Of a stretch of DNA of 38,753 nt, positions 33,347 through 38,753 are shown in pieces. The notes under the pieces are model-generated. The model had not been told where the DNA came from. It searched no databases and was given only the letters and a program-made list of their open reading frames with translations. Position numbers and translations under genes: made by a program. Within the stretch, counting starts at the first letter, position 1; every line of letters begins with the position of its first letter. Source of the DNA: Campylobacterales bacterium (lineage in GTDB: Bacteria > Campylobacterota > Campylobacteria > Campylobacterales > Sulfurimonadaceae); assembly GCA_026390075.1 (NCBI GenBank), contig JAPLGP010000032.1, forward strand, positions 1-38,753, given 5' to 3'.

Positions 33347-33524
33347 TTTTTAAATATTCTTCAAAAGATATGCTCTCTTCATGTCTTGAAGAACTTAAAA
33401 GTTTTAAATCTTCTATATCTTCTTTTGAGACTATCTCTAAACCATCATTTTTGAAATGGTCTAGTAACCAAATGACTTTTTCAACAAGTGATTCATTTTG
33501 AATATTGATTGTTAACGATTGCAT
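33336..33524 (-). CDS. Antitoxin of the RelE-type pair
   Basis: 62 aa, acidic. The N-terminus MQSLTINIQNESLVEKVIWL suits a short strand-helix DNA-binding region of the kind found in small antitoxins; the C-terminal half (EDLKLLSSSRHEESISFEEYLKN) would wrap the toxin. GAGG lies 7 nt before the ATG. It is the first gene of the minus-strand unit and probably represses its own promoter. The family name is not certain; the role is inferred from size and the overlap with the toxin gene. Confidence 0.75.
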   Translation of the reverse strand: MQSLTINIQNESLVEKVIWLLDHFKNDGLEIVSKEDIEDLKLLSSSRHEESISFEEYLKNAN

Positions 33525-33796
33525 ACAACAACCTCATATTTAATTTTGAACATATTTTATCATATTCATATAGTTTTTTACGCTATTTAAAATAAGAGAA
33601 CCCTAGTAAATTTTAGCTACCGAGTAGCTTAAAAGCAAGTTTTCAAAACGGTACTGTTTTTGTATCATTTTTCTTCAACTATACTACTTTTTTTTGCTTG
33701 AAATTAACTTTTAAATTTTCAATGTAATTTGTTCGGAAAGTGCCTATTTATCGGCTTAGTAACATTGAATACTAATTGTAAAATCTATCGTCTTTT

Positions 33797-33812
33797 TTAA
33801 CATGTATTTAAG
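33797..33812. repeat. Right copy of the possible att-like direct repeat
   Basis: One mismatch in 16 to 32172-32187. It is 47 bp upstream of the cytochrome c start, and just outside the island genes. Confidence 0.4.
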
Positions 33813-33823
33813 AGTCTAATCAC

Positions 33824-33829
33824 TATAAT
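33824..33829 (+). promoter_or_regulatory. -10 box of the cytochrome c gene
   Basis: TATAAT 30 nt before the start codon, with a T-run (TCTTTTTT, about 33791-33798) farther upstream as is common in this phylum. AAGGA (33848-33852) is the ribosome-binding site. Confidence 0.6.
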
Positions 33830-33858
33830 TGACACGAAAATTTATCCAAGGAAATTAA

Positions 33859-34152
33859 ATGAAAAAAATTGCTTTAACATTACTCGTTGCTAGTGTTGGT
33901 CTTATGGCGGCGGATGGTGCTGCGTTATTTCAAAAATGTACGAGTTGTCATGGTGCTAAGGCTGAGAAATCTGCTCTTAATAAATCTCAAATCATCGGTG
34001 GATGGGATGCTGCTAAAACTGAAGCTGCTCTTAAAGGGTACCAAGATGGAAGTTATGGTAAAGAAATGAAAGGTCTTATGAAAGGTCAAGTTGCTGCTAT
34101 GACTCCTGCGGATATCACTGCAGTTGCTGCTTATATAGCTACTCTTAAATAG
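33859..34152 (+). CDS. Periplasmic monohaem cytochrome c (class I, c-553-like)
   Basis: 97 aa with a signal peptide (KKIALTLLVASVGLMAA), mature protein about 79 aa. The haem site is CTSCH at about residues 27-31 and the distal ligand is a Met in the MKGLMKGQVAAMTP region. Small cytochromes of this type carry electrons from the bc1 complex to the cbb3 oxidase. That fits the ccoS and ccoI genes next door, which help build that oxidase. It is a single-gene unit with its own promoter, ending at a stem-loop shared with ccoS. Confidence 0.92.
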   Translation: MKKIALTLLVASVGLMAADGAALFQKCTSCHGAKAEKSALNKSQIIGGWDAAKTEAALKGYQDGSYGKEMKGLMKGQVAAMTPADITAVAAYIATLK

Positions 34153-34158
34153 TTATTT

Positions 34159-34185
34159 ATGAATTGCCTTCTTTGGGCAATTCAT
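34159..34185. terminator. Bidirectional stem-loop terminator between cytochrome c and ccoS
   Basis: ATGAATTGCC (34159-34168) pairs perfectly with GGCAATTCAT (34176-34185), with a 7-base loop TTCTTTG. It sits in the 41-bp gap between the convergent stops. A long T-run is missing on the plus side; the minus side continues into AT-rich sequence. Confidence 0.75.
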
Positions 34186-34193
34186 CTTCTAAA

Positions 34194-34409
34194 TCACTCT
34201 GGTCTATAATTTTTCTTTAACTCTTTTTTCTTTCTCTCTTGATTTAGAGCATCATTTAACTCATCTTCTCCATCAAACTTTGCAGCATTTAAAAATTTTT
34301 CTTCATCATCAAACTGACCATTTTTTATAGCCCATAAAAATGCAAACAGTGCCACAGCACCCAAAAATATTGATGCTCCAAGCATCATAGCGATAACCCA
34401 ATTATCCAA
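34194..34409 (-). CDS. ccoS: CcoS, cbb3-type cytochrome oxidase assembly protein
   Basis: 71 aa. One N-terminal membrane helix (about 5-27) followed by LWAIKNGQFDDEEKFLNAA, the CcoS signature, and a charged tail. CcoS is needed to insert haem and copper into the cbb3 oxidase in Rhodobacter. The start is TTG, 9 nt after TAGGAG, which itself contains the ccoI stop. The gene is directly downstream of ccoI, the standard order. Confidence 0.92.
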   Translation of the reverse strand: MDNWVIAMMLGASIFLGAVALFAFLWAIKNGQFDDEEKFLNAAKFDGEDELNDALNQERKKKELKKNYRPE

Positions 34410-34418
34410 AATATTCTC

Positions 34419-36839
34419 CTACTTTTTATTCCACTTCAGACGAATACGCATAGAATTTCCTACAACTAAAAGTGAACTAAAACTCATAGAAATAGCCGCA
34501 ACTAAAGGAATAACAAATCCAGCCATTGCAAGTGGAATGGTGAGAGCATTATACATCAGCGATATCAAAAGATTTTGTTTTATGAGTTTAAAAGTTGTTT
34601 GAGAAATTTTAAAAGCATCTTCGAGTGATTTGAGTGAATCATTGAGTAAAACCACATCCCCAACTGCCACAGCCACATCACTTCCACTTCCCATCGCTAT
34701 GCCTATATCGGCGCATGAGAGTGCTAAAATATCATTGACTCCATCACCCACCATCACAACTTTTTTCCCATCATTATGAAGCATTTGTATAAAATTTGAC
34801 TTATCTTCTGGAGTTTGCTCATAGTAAAAATTTTCTATTCCAATCTCTTGCGCCACTTTTGTTGCGGCATGTGGATTGTCTCCAGTGAGCATAATCGTTT
34901 GAATTCCACTTTGTGCGAGATTTGCAATAATCTCTTTTGCACTCTCTTTTATCTTATCGCTGAGTTCATAAATAGCTACTACTTTATTCTCTATAGCAAA
35001 ATAAAAAAGTGTGTTATCACTTTTAAAATCACTATGGATTTTATTTTCATTCATTAGCTTTAAATTACCGCCGAAGAACTTTTCCTCCTTTAAACTCGCA
35101 CTCATTCCACATGCCGGAATTTGTTTAAATGTATCAAAAAGTATCTCGTTTATATCATTTCTGTTTTCTATAAGATATTCTAAAATTCCACATGCCACAG
35201 GATGATTGGATGATTTCACTAAAGAGTACAAAATCCCTTTGTCAAACTCACCGTAAATATGCTCTTTTAGAACTTTTGGTTTTCCTATGGTGAGTGTTCC
35301 CGTCTTATCTAAAACAAGAGTATCCACCTTTGCCATCGTCTCAAGATGTGCTGCTTCTTTAAAAAGAATTCCTCTTTTTGCACCCATGTTGAGTCCAACT
35401 AAAGTCGCAACAGGCGTTGCAAGTGCCAAAGCACAGGGACATGCAATAATAATAACCGATATAGCCACCATAAAAGATATATCAAAGTTATTTGTCAATA
35501 GCCACCAGACAATAAAAGTTAAAAATGCAAAACTCAGAATAACTGAAGAGAAATATTCAGATAATCTATTTGCCATGAGTTGAATTTTCGGCTTTTTGTT
35601 TATCGCACTCTCTAAAAGTGCAACAAGGTTTGAGAGTGTTGAGTGCTCAAAATCTTTTGTCGCCCTAAAATGAATATCTGCGTCTATACTTGTTGTACCG
35701 CTCACTACACTATCGCCGATTTGTTTATAAATCGGTTCACTTTCCCCTGTAAGATTTGACTCATCAAAAGAGCCATTTCCCTTAATAATAAGACCATCAA
35801 GTAAAACTCTCTCGCCAGATGAAACAACTACGATATTACCAACAGAAACATCGGAAAGTTTATAAGATACAACGCGCCCATCTTGGACAATATTGACTTC
35901 ATTTGGTATTTGTTTTGTGATAATATCAAGGGTATCCGCCGCATTTTTTTTACTTAAAACCTCTAAAAATTTGCCAATCAAAACAAAGGTAATAATCATA
36001 CTCACAGAGTCAAAATACGCTTCACCGCTTTGAGAGAGCGTTATATAAATAGAATAAATGTAAGTGAGAGTTGAACCAGTGGCTACGAGAGTATCCATGT
36101 TGATAACTCTCGTTTTTACAGCATAAAAAGCACCCCTAAAAAAGACCCAACCGCTATAAAAAAGGACAGGAGTAGCAAGGATTCCCTCAGCAATATTTAA
36201 AATAGTTTTTACATCCTGAGTAATACCGCTAAAATAACCCGCATACTGAGCAACCGCTATCCACATAATATTCATCGATGCAAAAATAGCGACTGCCATT
36301 CGAAGGTAGTACTCTTTTCTCTCTTTGTTGGCATGTGCTTCTTGGAGTGATGCGTCGTATGGATAGGCGTTATAGCCGATAGCTCGAATCATATCTATAA
36401 TGGAGGAGAGTTTTACCACATCATCTGCCCAAACTATCACGGCTTTATTGTTCGTAAAATTTATATTTGCTTCTATGACACCGTCCATTTTATGAAGTGC
36501 TTTTTCATTGAGCCAAACACAAGCAGAACAGTGGATACCTTCAATAATAAGTGAAACTTCACAAAAACCATCACTATTTTTTTTAACAAATCTATCATAA
36601 AAAGCGGGTGAATTAAAGTTGGAAGAATCTTCATATTGTGCTGTTGGTGGAGTGAGTGTCACATTGCCAGTTTTTTCATAGAAGCTATCTAGTCCAGAAT
36701 CACTCAAAAGATGAAAGACCCCTTGACATCCATTGCAACAGAAATAATTATCATCTTCTTTAATCATTACAGAAGGATTAAATTCTAAATGGCAATGGCT
36801 ACAAGCAATATTTTCAGACAATTTCAAACTTTCCTGCAT
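34419..36839 (-). CDS. ccoI: CcoI/FixI-type copper P1B-ATPase for cbb3 oxidase assembly
   Basis: 806 aa. The N-terminus has a Cys cluster (CSHC at 13-16, CCNGC at 34-38) and a heavy-metal-binding domain with CSAC at 104-107. P-type ATPase landmarks follow: TGES at 364-367, the membrane CPC at 467-469, the phosphorylated D511 in DKTGTLT, HP at 546-547, and GDGVND at 698-703. It moves copper to the periplasm for the oxidase. The ATG at 36839 gives a 26-nt overlap with the asparaginase-like gene; TTG 36821, 9 nt after AGGAA, is an alternative start. It contains three GGCATGTGG copies and converges with cytochrome c through ccoS. Confidence 0.93.
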   Translation of the reverse strand: MQESLKLSENIACSHCHLEFNPSVMIKEDDNYFCCNGCQGVFHLLSDSGLDSFYEKTGNVTLTPPTAQYEDSSNFNSPAFYDRFVKKNSDGFCEVSLIIEGIHCSACVWLNEKALHKMDGVIEANINFTNNKAVIVWADDVVKLSSIIDMIRAIGYNAYPYDASLQEAHANKERKEYYLRMAVAIFASMNIMWIAVAQYAGYFSGITQDVKTILNIAEGILATPVLFYSGWVFFRGAFYAVKTRVINMDTLVATGSTLTYIYSIYITLSQSGEAYFDSVSMIITFVLIGKFLEVLSKKNAADTLDIITKQIPNEVNIVQDGRVVSYKLSDVSVGNIVVVSSGERVLLDGLIIKGNGSFDESNLTGESEPIYKQIGDSVVSGTTSIDADIHFRATKDFEHSTLSNLVALLESAINKKPKIQLMANRLSEYFSSVILSFAFLTFIVWWLLTNNFDISFMVAISVIIIACPCALALATPVATLVGLNMGAKRGILFKEAAHLETMAKVDTLVLDKTGTLTIGKPKVLKEHIYGEFDKGILYSLVKSSNHPVACGILEYLIENRNDINEILFDTFKQIPACGMSASLKEEKFFGGNLKLMNENKIHSDFKSDNTLFYFAIENKVVAIYELSDKIKESAKEIIANLAQSGIQTIMLTGDNPHAATKVAQEIGIENFYYEQTPEDKSNFIQMLHNDGKKVVMVGDGVNDILALSCADIGIAMGSGSDVAVAVGDVVLLNDSLKSLEDAFKISQTTFKLIKQNLLISLMYNALTIPLAMAGFVIPLVAAISMSFSSLLVVGNSMRIRLKWNKK

Positions 36840-37296
36840 CTCTATTTTTTATCATTTTATTCCATATTTCCACATGCCCACTCATACAGATATAGACTCC
36901 ATAATTTTGCAAAGCTTTGAGAAATCCTATGGCAATACCCAAGTTTAGAGTAGCTTCAATTTTCTCTATTTCAAAAGGTCTCATCGCCCCTACTAAAACA
37001 ATTTTTTTGTCTCTAAATATTTCACTTAAAAACTCTGCACTCTCATGCATAGTGTCTGTTCCATGAATAATTATAAATGTATCATCGACCGAGTGCATAA
37101 TAATATCAGCAATCATTTTTCTATCATTTGCATCCATTTCAAGGCTATCTTTATAAACAGCACCAGCCAAATCATAGTCAAAAGCAACACTTTGAAGTAC
37201 CGATTCAACTGCACTATTATCATAAGGAACTTCTAACTCGCCATTTAAAGGATTATATCTCTTGTTAAATGTACCACCCGTATTTAATATTAACAT
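36814..37296 (-). CDS. Single-domain asparaginase-like protein (N-terminal domain only)
   Basis: 160 aa, against about 330 for type I or II asparaginases. The first active-site Thr is in LNTGGTFNKRY (usually GGTI), and the second triad is in IIHGTDTMHESAEFL (HGTDTM). ILVGAMRPFEI is the usual third element. The C-terminal domain is absent, with no remnant downstream, and the gene overlaps both neighbours, so this looks like a naturally short form rather than a fragment. Activity on asparagine is uncertain. Confidence 0.75.
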   Translation of the reverse strand: MLILNTGGTFNKRYNPLNGELEVPYDNSAVESVLQSVAFDYDLAGAVYKDSLEMDANDRKMIADIIMHSVDDTFIIIHGTDTMHESAEFLSEIFRDKKIVLVGAMRPFEIEKIEATLNLGIAIGFLKALQNYGVYICMSGHVEIWNKMIKNRDAGKFEIV

Positions 37297-37823
37297 CTAT
37301 TTTTCCATATATCATCTAAATTTTTTACTATTTTAGTAGCTTTTGAATCTTTAATTTTATTAAATTCATCAAAGAAATATGTTTCATGCAACCCAACATT
37401 TAAACCAGCTTCTATGTCTGTCTCTTTATCGCCTATAAGTATTGAATTTTCTAAATCTATACCAAAATCTTCTTGTGCTTTTAAAAGCATTCCGGCATGT
37501 GGCTTTCTACAGCTACAATCACCACTAAGCTCAGGATGATGTGGACAGTAATAAACTTTTTTTATTTCAATCATGTTTTTTGCAAACTCTTGAATCATCC
37601 AAGATGACAAAACGGCGAAATCATTTTCACTGTAAAAACCCCTACTTATACCTGATTGATTTGTTATAACAAAAATAACATAACCTAAATTTTGATAATA
37701 TCTGCAAAGTTCAAAAATACCATCTATAAACTCAAAATCATTAATTTTATAAAGATACTCTTTTTCAACATTTACAACACCATCACGGTCTAAAAAAAGA
37801 GCTTTTTGCAGAGTTTCAGACAT
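37290..37823 (-). CDS. gmhB: GmhB, D-glycero-D-manno-heptose-1,7-bisphosphate 7-phosphatase
   Basis: 177 aa HAD-family phosphatase that removes the C7 phosphate between the two HldE reactions. The nucleophile is in LFLDRDGVV (D13, D15), followed by VITNQSGISRG. The zinc loop CPHHPELSGDCSCRKP is the GmhB hallmark. ILIGDKETDIEAG supplies the metal-binding Asp pair. It starts 3 nt after the gmhA stop with no strong ribosome-binding site, so it depends on coupling; its end overlaps the asparaginase-like gene by 7 nt. Confidence 0.94.
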   Translation of the reverse strand: MSETLQKALFLDRDGVVNVEKEYLYKINDFEFIDGIFELCRYYQNLGYVIFVITNQSGISRGFYSENDFAVLSSWMIQEFAKNMIEIKKVYYCPHHPELSGDCSCRKPHAGMLLKAQEDFGIDLENSILIGDKETDIEAGLNVGLHETYFFDEFNKIKDSKATKIVKNLDDIWKNRC

Positions 37824-37826
37824 TAG

Positions 37827-38417
37827 CTACTTGCCAACGCCATCGCCAAATATCTCTTTTTCTATAATATCACAAAGAATATGCCCAATTAATATATGAG
37901 CCTCTTGTATTCTTGGCGTAGAATCTGATGGCACAACAATCGCATAATCAGCTATTTTAGCCATTTCACCGCCATCACGACCAACTAAAGCAACAGTAGT
38001 AATGCCCTTTGCTTTTGCACTATGAAATGCATTTATAATATTTACTGAATTACCAGAAGTTGAGATTCCTATAAAAATATCACCGCTTTGACCCATCCCC
38101 TCAAGTTGACGAGAAAAAACTTTATCATACCCATAATCATTGCCAATGGCGGTCAGATTTGAAGTATCGGTAGTAAGTGCAAGTGAAGGAATAGACGGTC
38201 TATCAAAACCATATCTCCCAACAAGCTCCGCTGCAATATGCTGAGCATCAGCAGCACTACCGCCATTCCCAGCTAAAATAGTTTTATTAGAACCTCTATA
38301 TAATGTAACACACAACTTAGCAACTTCTTCTAATTTGCTCAATAATGCATCATTTTCATAAATAGCTAATTTTGTTTCGTAAGATTTTTTAATTTGATCT
38401 TTAATATAATTTTTCAT
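37827..38417 (-). CDS. gmhA: GmhA, sedoheptulose-7-phosphate isomerase
   Basis: 196 aa. First step of ADP-heptose synthesis: it converts sedoheptulose-7-phosphate to D-glycero-D-manno-heptose-7-phosphate in the cytoplasm. The SIS domain is clear, with AGNGGSAADAQHIAAELVGR at about 49-68 and GDIFIGISTSGNSVNII. The catalytic Glu is in AAELVGR and the His is in IQEAHILIGH. AGGAAAA lies before the ATG. It leads the operon gmhA-gmhB-asparaginase-ccoI-ccoS. Confidence 0.95.
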   Translation of the reverse strand: MKNYIKDQIKKSYETKLAIYENDALLSKLEEVAKLCVTLYRGSNKTILAGNGGSAADAQHIAAELVGRYGFDRPSIPSLALTTDTSNLTAIGNDYGYDKVFSRQLEGMGQSGDIFIGISTSGNSVNIINAFHSAKAKGITTVALVGRDGGEMAKIADYAIVVPSDSTPRIQEAHILIGHILCDIIEKEIFGDGVGK

Positions 38418-38619
38418 TTAATTTTCCTAAATTTTTGTTCAAAATAATAACATATATATGATTATTTCTAGCATATCCACATGCCAAAAAAACTAAAAAA
38501 AAGAAGAAAAAGAGTGATAATAATAGACTAAAATTGAGAGATAAAGTAAAATAAGAAAGTGATGATTGAAAGAGTAAGAAGAAAGGATTATATTTGAGAA
38601 TAAAGATAGTATTTTGAGA
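38418..38619. other. Gap between the 5S rRNA gene and gmhA: leader and motif copy
   Basis: About 200 bp, AT-rich with pyrimidine-rich tracts on the minus strand. A CCACATGCC copy is at 38478-38486. A T-rich stretch near 38487-38510 (minus strand) may end the rRNA transcript. A weak promoter for gmhA may lie at about 38440-38465. No tRNA is seen. Confidence 0.5.
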
Positions 38620-38738
38620 ACTAGGCAGCGACCTACATTTCCACACCTGAAAGATGCAGTATTATCAGCGATGAGAGGCTTAGCTTCTGGGTTCGGAATG
38701 GAGCCAGGCGTTTCCCTCTCTCTATAGCCACCTAGACA
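38620..38738 (-). rRNA. rrf: 5S ribosomal RNA
   Basis: About 119 nt. On the minus strand the ends TCTAGGTGGCTATAG and GGTCGCTGCCTAG pair to form helix I, and the centre has the universal CCGAACCCAGAAGC stretch near 38680-38695. This marks the 3' end of an rRNA operon that runs into the window from the right. Exact ends may differ by a few bases. Confidence 0.93.
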
Positions 38739-38753
38739 ATCAAACATAAACAC

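Larger units (their letters stand above)
33525..33858. other. 334-bp non-coding gap: island edge and two divergent promoters
   Basis: Very AT-rich. It should hold the promoter of the antitoxin gene (none clear), the right copy of the 16-bp direct repeat (33797-33812), and the cytochrome c promoter (33824-33829). No gene, tRNA or motif copy is visible. TTTGTATCATTTT near 33659-33671 resembles TTTGTACCATTTT near 32230-32242 on the other side of the island. Confidence 0.6.
170..38486. repeat. Dispersed 9-mer GGCATGTGG (consensus GGCATGTGGAAWT), 33 exact copies: putative DNA uptake sequence
   Basis: Plus-strand copies start at 170, 2182, 2291, 2855, 7476, 11933, 12271, 19970, 20040, 21410, 25532, 25642, 26116, 29319, 29654, 34866 and 37494 (17). 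Minus-strand copies (CCACATGCC) start at 3837, 4477, 12121, 12538, 13975, 18265, 20803, 21340, 21749, 25761, 28754, 29668, 35107, 35188, 36870 and 38478 (16). In the motif orientation, base 10 is A in 29 of 33, and 21 extend to GGCATGTGGAA. One-mismatch forms occur near 6937, 13331, 18161, 21455, 24525, 25580, 30031, 31277 and 36331. Copies in genes fall in all three frames, encoding ACG, HVE/HVD or PHA. The role is inferred. Confidence 0.85.

Noticed and set aside
32230-33671. TTTGTAYCATTTT pair on both sides of the island as the true att sites
   Set aside because: Only 13 AT-rich bases with a mismatch; weaker than TTAACAWGTATTTAAG, and not supported by gene edges.
170-38486. GGCATGTGG as a Chi or FtsK-orienting (KOPS) site
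   Set aside because: Those motifs are strongly strand-biased; here the split is 17 to 16 and follows neither gene direction nor position.
170-38486. GGCATGTGG as a transcription factor operator
   Set aside because: Most copies lie deep inside genes, including antisense to them, and few are near promoters.
38418-38619. A tRNA gene between 5S rRNA and gmhA
   Set aside because: No cloverleaf, TTCAAATC-type T-loop or CCA end could be found.
38401-38753. Two minus-strand frames over the right edge
   Set aside because: They read through the 5S rRNA gene and its leader; not protein-coding.

Overview
This 38.8 kb window comes from an AT-rich chromosome of a Campylobacterota (epsilonproteobacterium), most like Sulfurimonas or a relative. 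The evidence is the protein style of MurD, MraY and GpmI, the CcoI/CcoS cytochrome oxidase assembly pair, a heptose-LPS locus beside a monohaem cytochrome c and ccoS-ccoI (a neighbourhood I recall from Campylobacter), frequent TTG starts and many overlapping genes. The genus is an inference.

Layout. (1) 1-5.5 kb holds housekeeping genes: murD (partial) and mraY on the minus strand, gpmI and fabG on the plus strand, then msbA. (2) 5.5-9 kb holds an LtaS/MdoB-type sulfatase-fold membrane enzyme and a two-gene cassette (glycosyltransferase plus polysaccharide deacetylase) bracketed by a 23-bp direct repeat that carries a promoter. (3) 9-23 kb is a surface-polysaccharide region: UDP-xylose synthase, a broken rmlA, rmlC, rmlD, rmlB, glycosyltransferases, an acyltransferase, an O-antigen ligase/polymerase, an LPS kinase, a GT9 enzyme, a periplasmic ATP-dependent DNA ligase (LigE type) and ugd. 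(4) 23-28.6 kb is a plus-strand operon: a second LtaS-like enzyme, a membrane-anchored glycosidase-like protein, a PAP2 phosphatase and an ArnT/GT39-like transferase. (5) 28.6-32.1 kb is waaF converging on hldD-hldE. (6) 32.2-33.8 kb is a small island: an integrase remnant, a membrane protein and a RelE-type toxin-antitoxin pair, with a possible att-like direct repeat. (7) 33.8-38.4 kb is cytochrome c, ccoS, ccoI, a one-domain asparaginase, gmhB and gmhA, followed by a 5S rRNA gene at the right edge.

The genes form a cell-envelope programme. GmhA, HldE, GmhB and HldD make ADP-heptose for WaaF; RmlB/C/D with a damaged RmlA serve dTDP-rhamnose; Ugd and UXS give UDP-glucuronate and UDP-xylose; glycosyltransferases assemble core and O-chains; MsbA and the ligase export and attach them; PAP2, GT39 and LtaS-like enzymes probably decorate lipid A or glycans.

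The most striking signal is not a gene. The 9-mer GGCATGTGG (consensus GGCATGTGGAAWT) occurs 33 times, about once per 1.2 kb, where about 0.3 is expected by chance. The copies are evenly split between strands, lie in all reading frames and in intergenic gaps, and include one perfect inverted pair between convergent genes. They are missing from the parts that look acquired. This is the signature of a DNA uptake sequence (compare Neisseria DUS and Haemophilus USS), and the window also encodes LigE, a periplasmic ligase linked to competence. A second notable signal is a palindromic repeat family inserted in frame inside two protein genes (rmlB and the glycosidase-like gene), as Rickettsia palindromic elements do.
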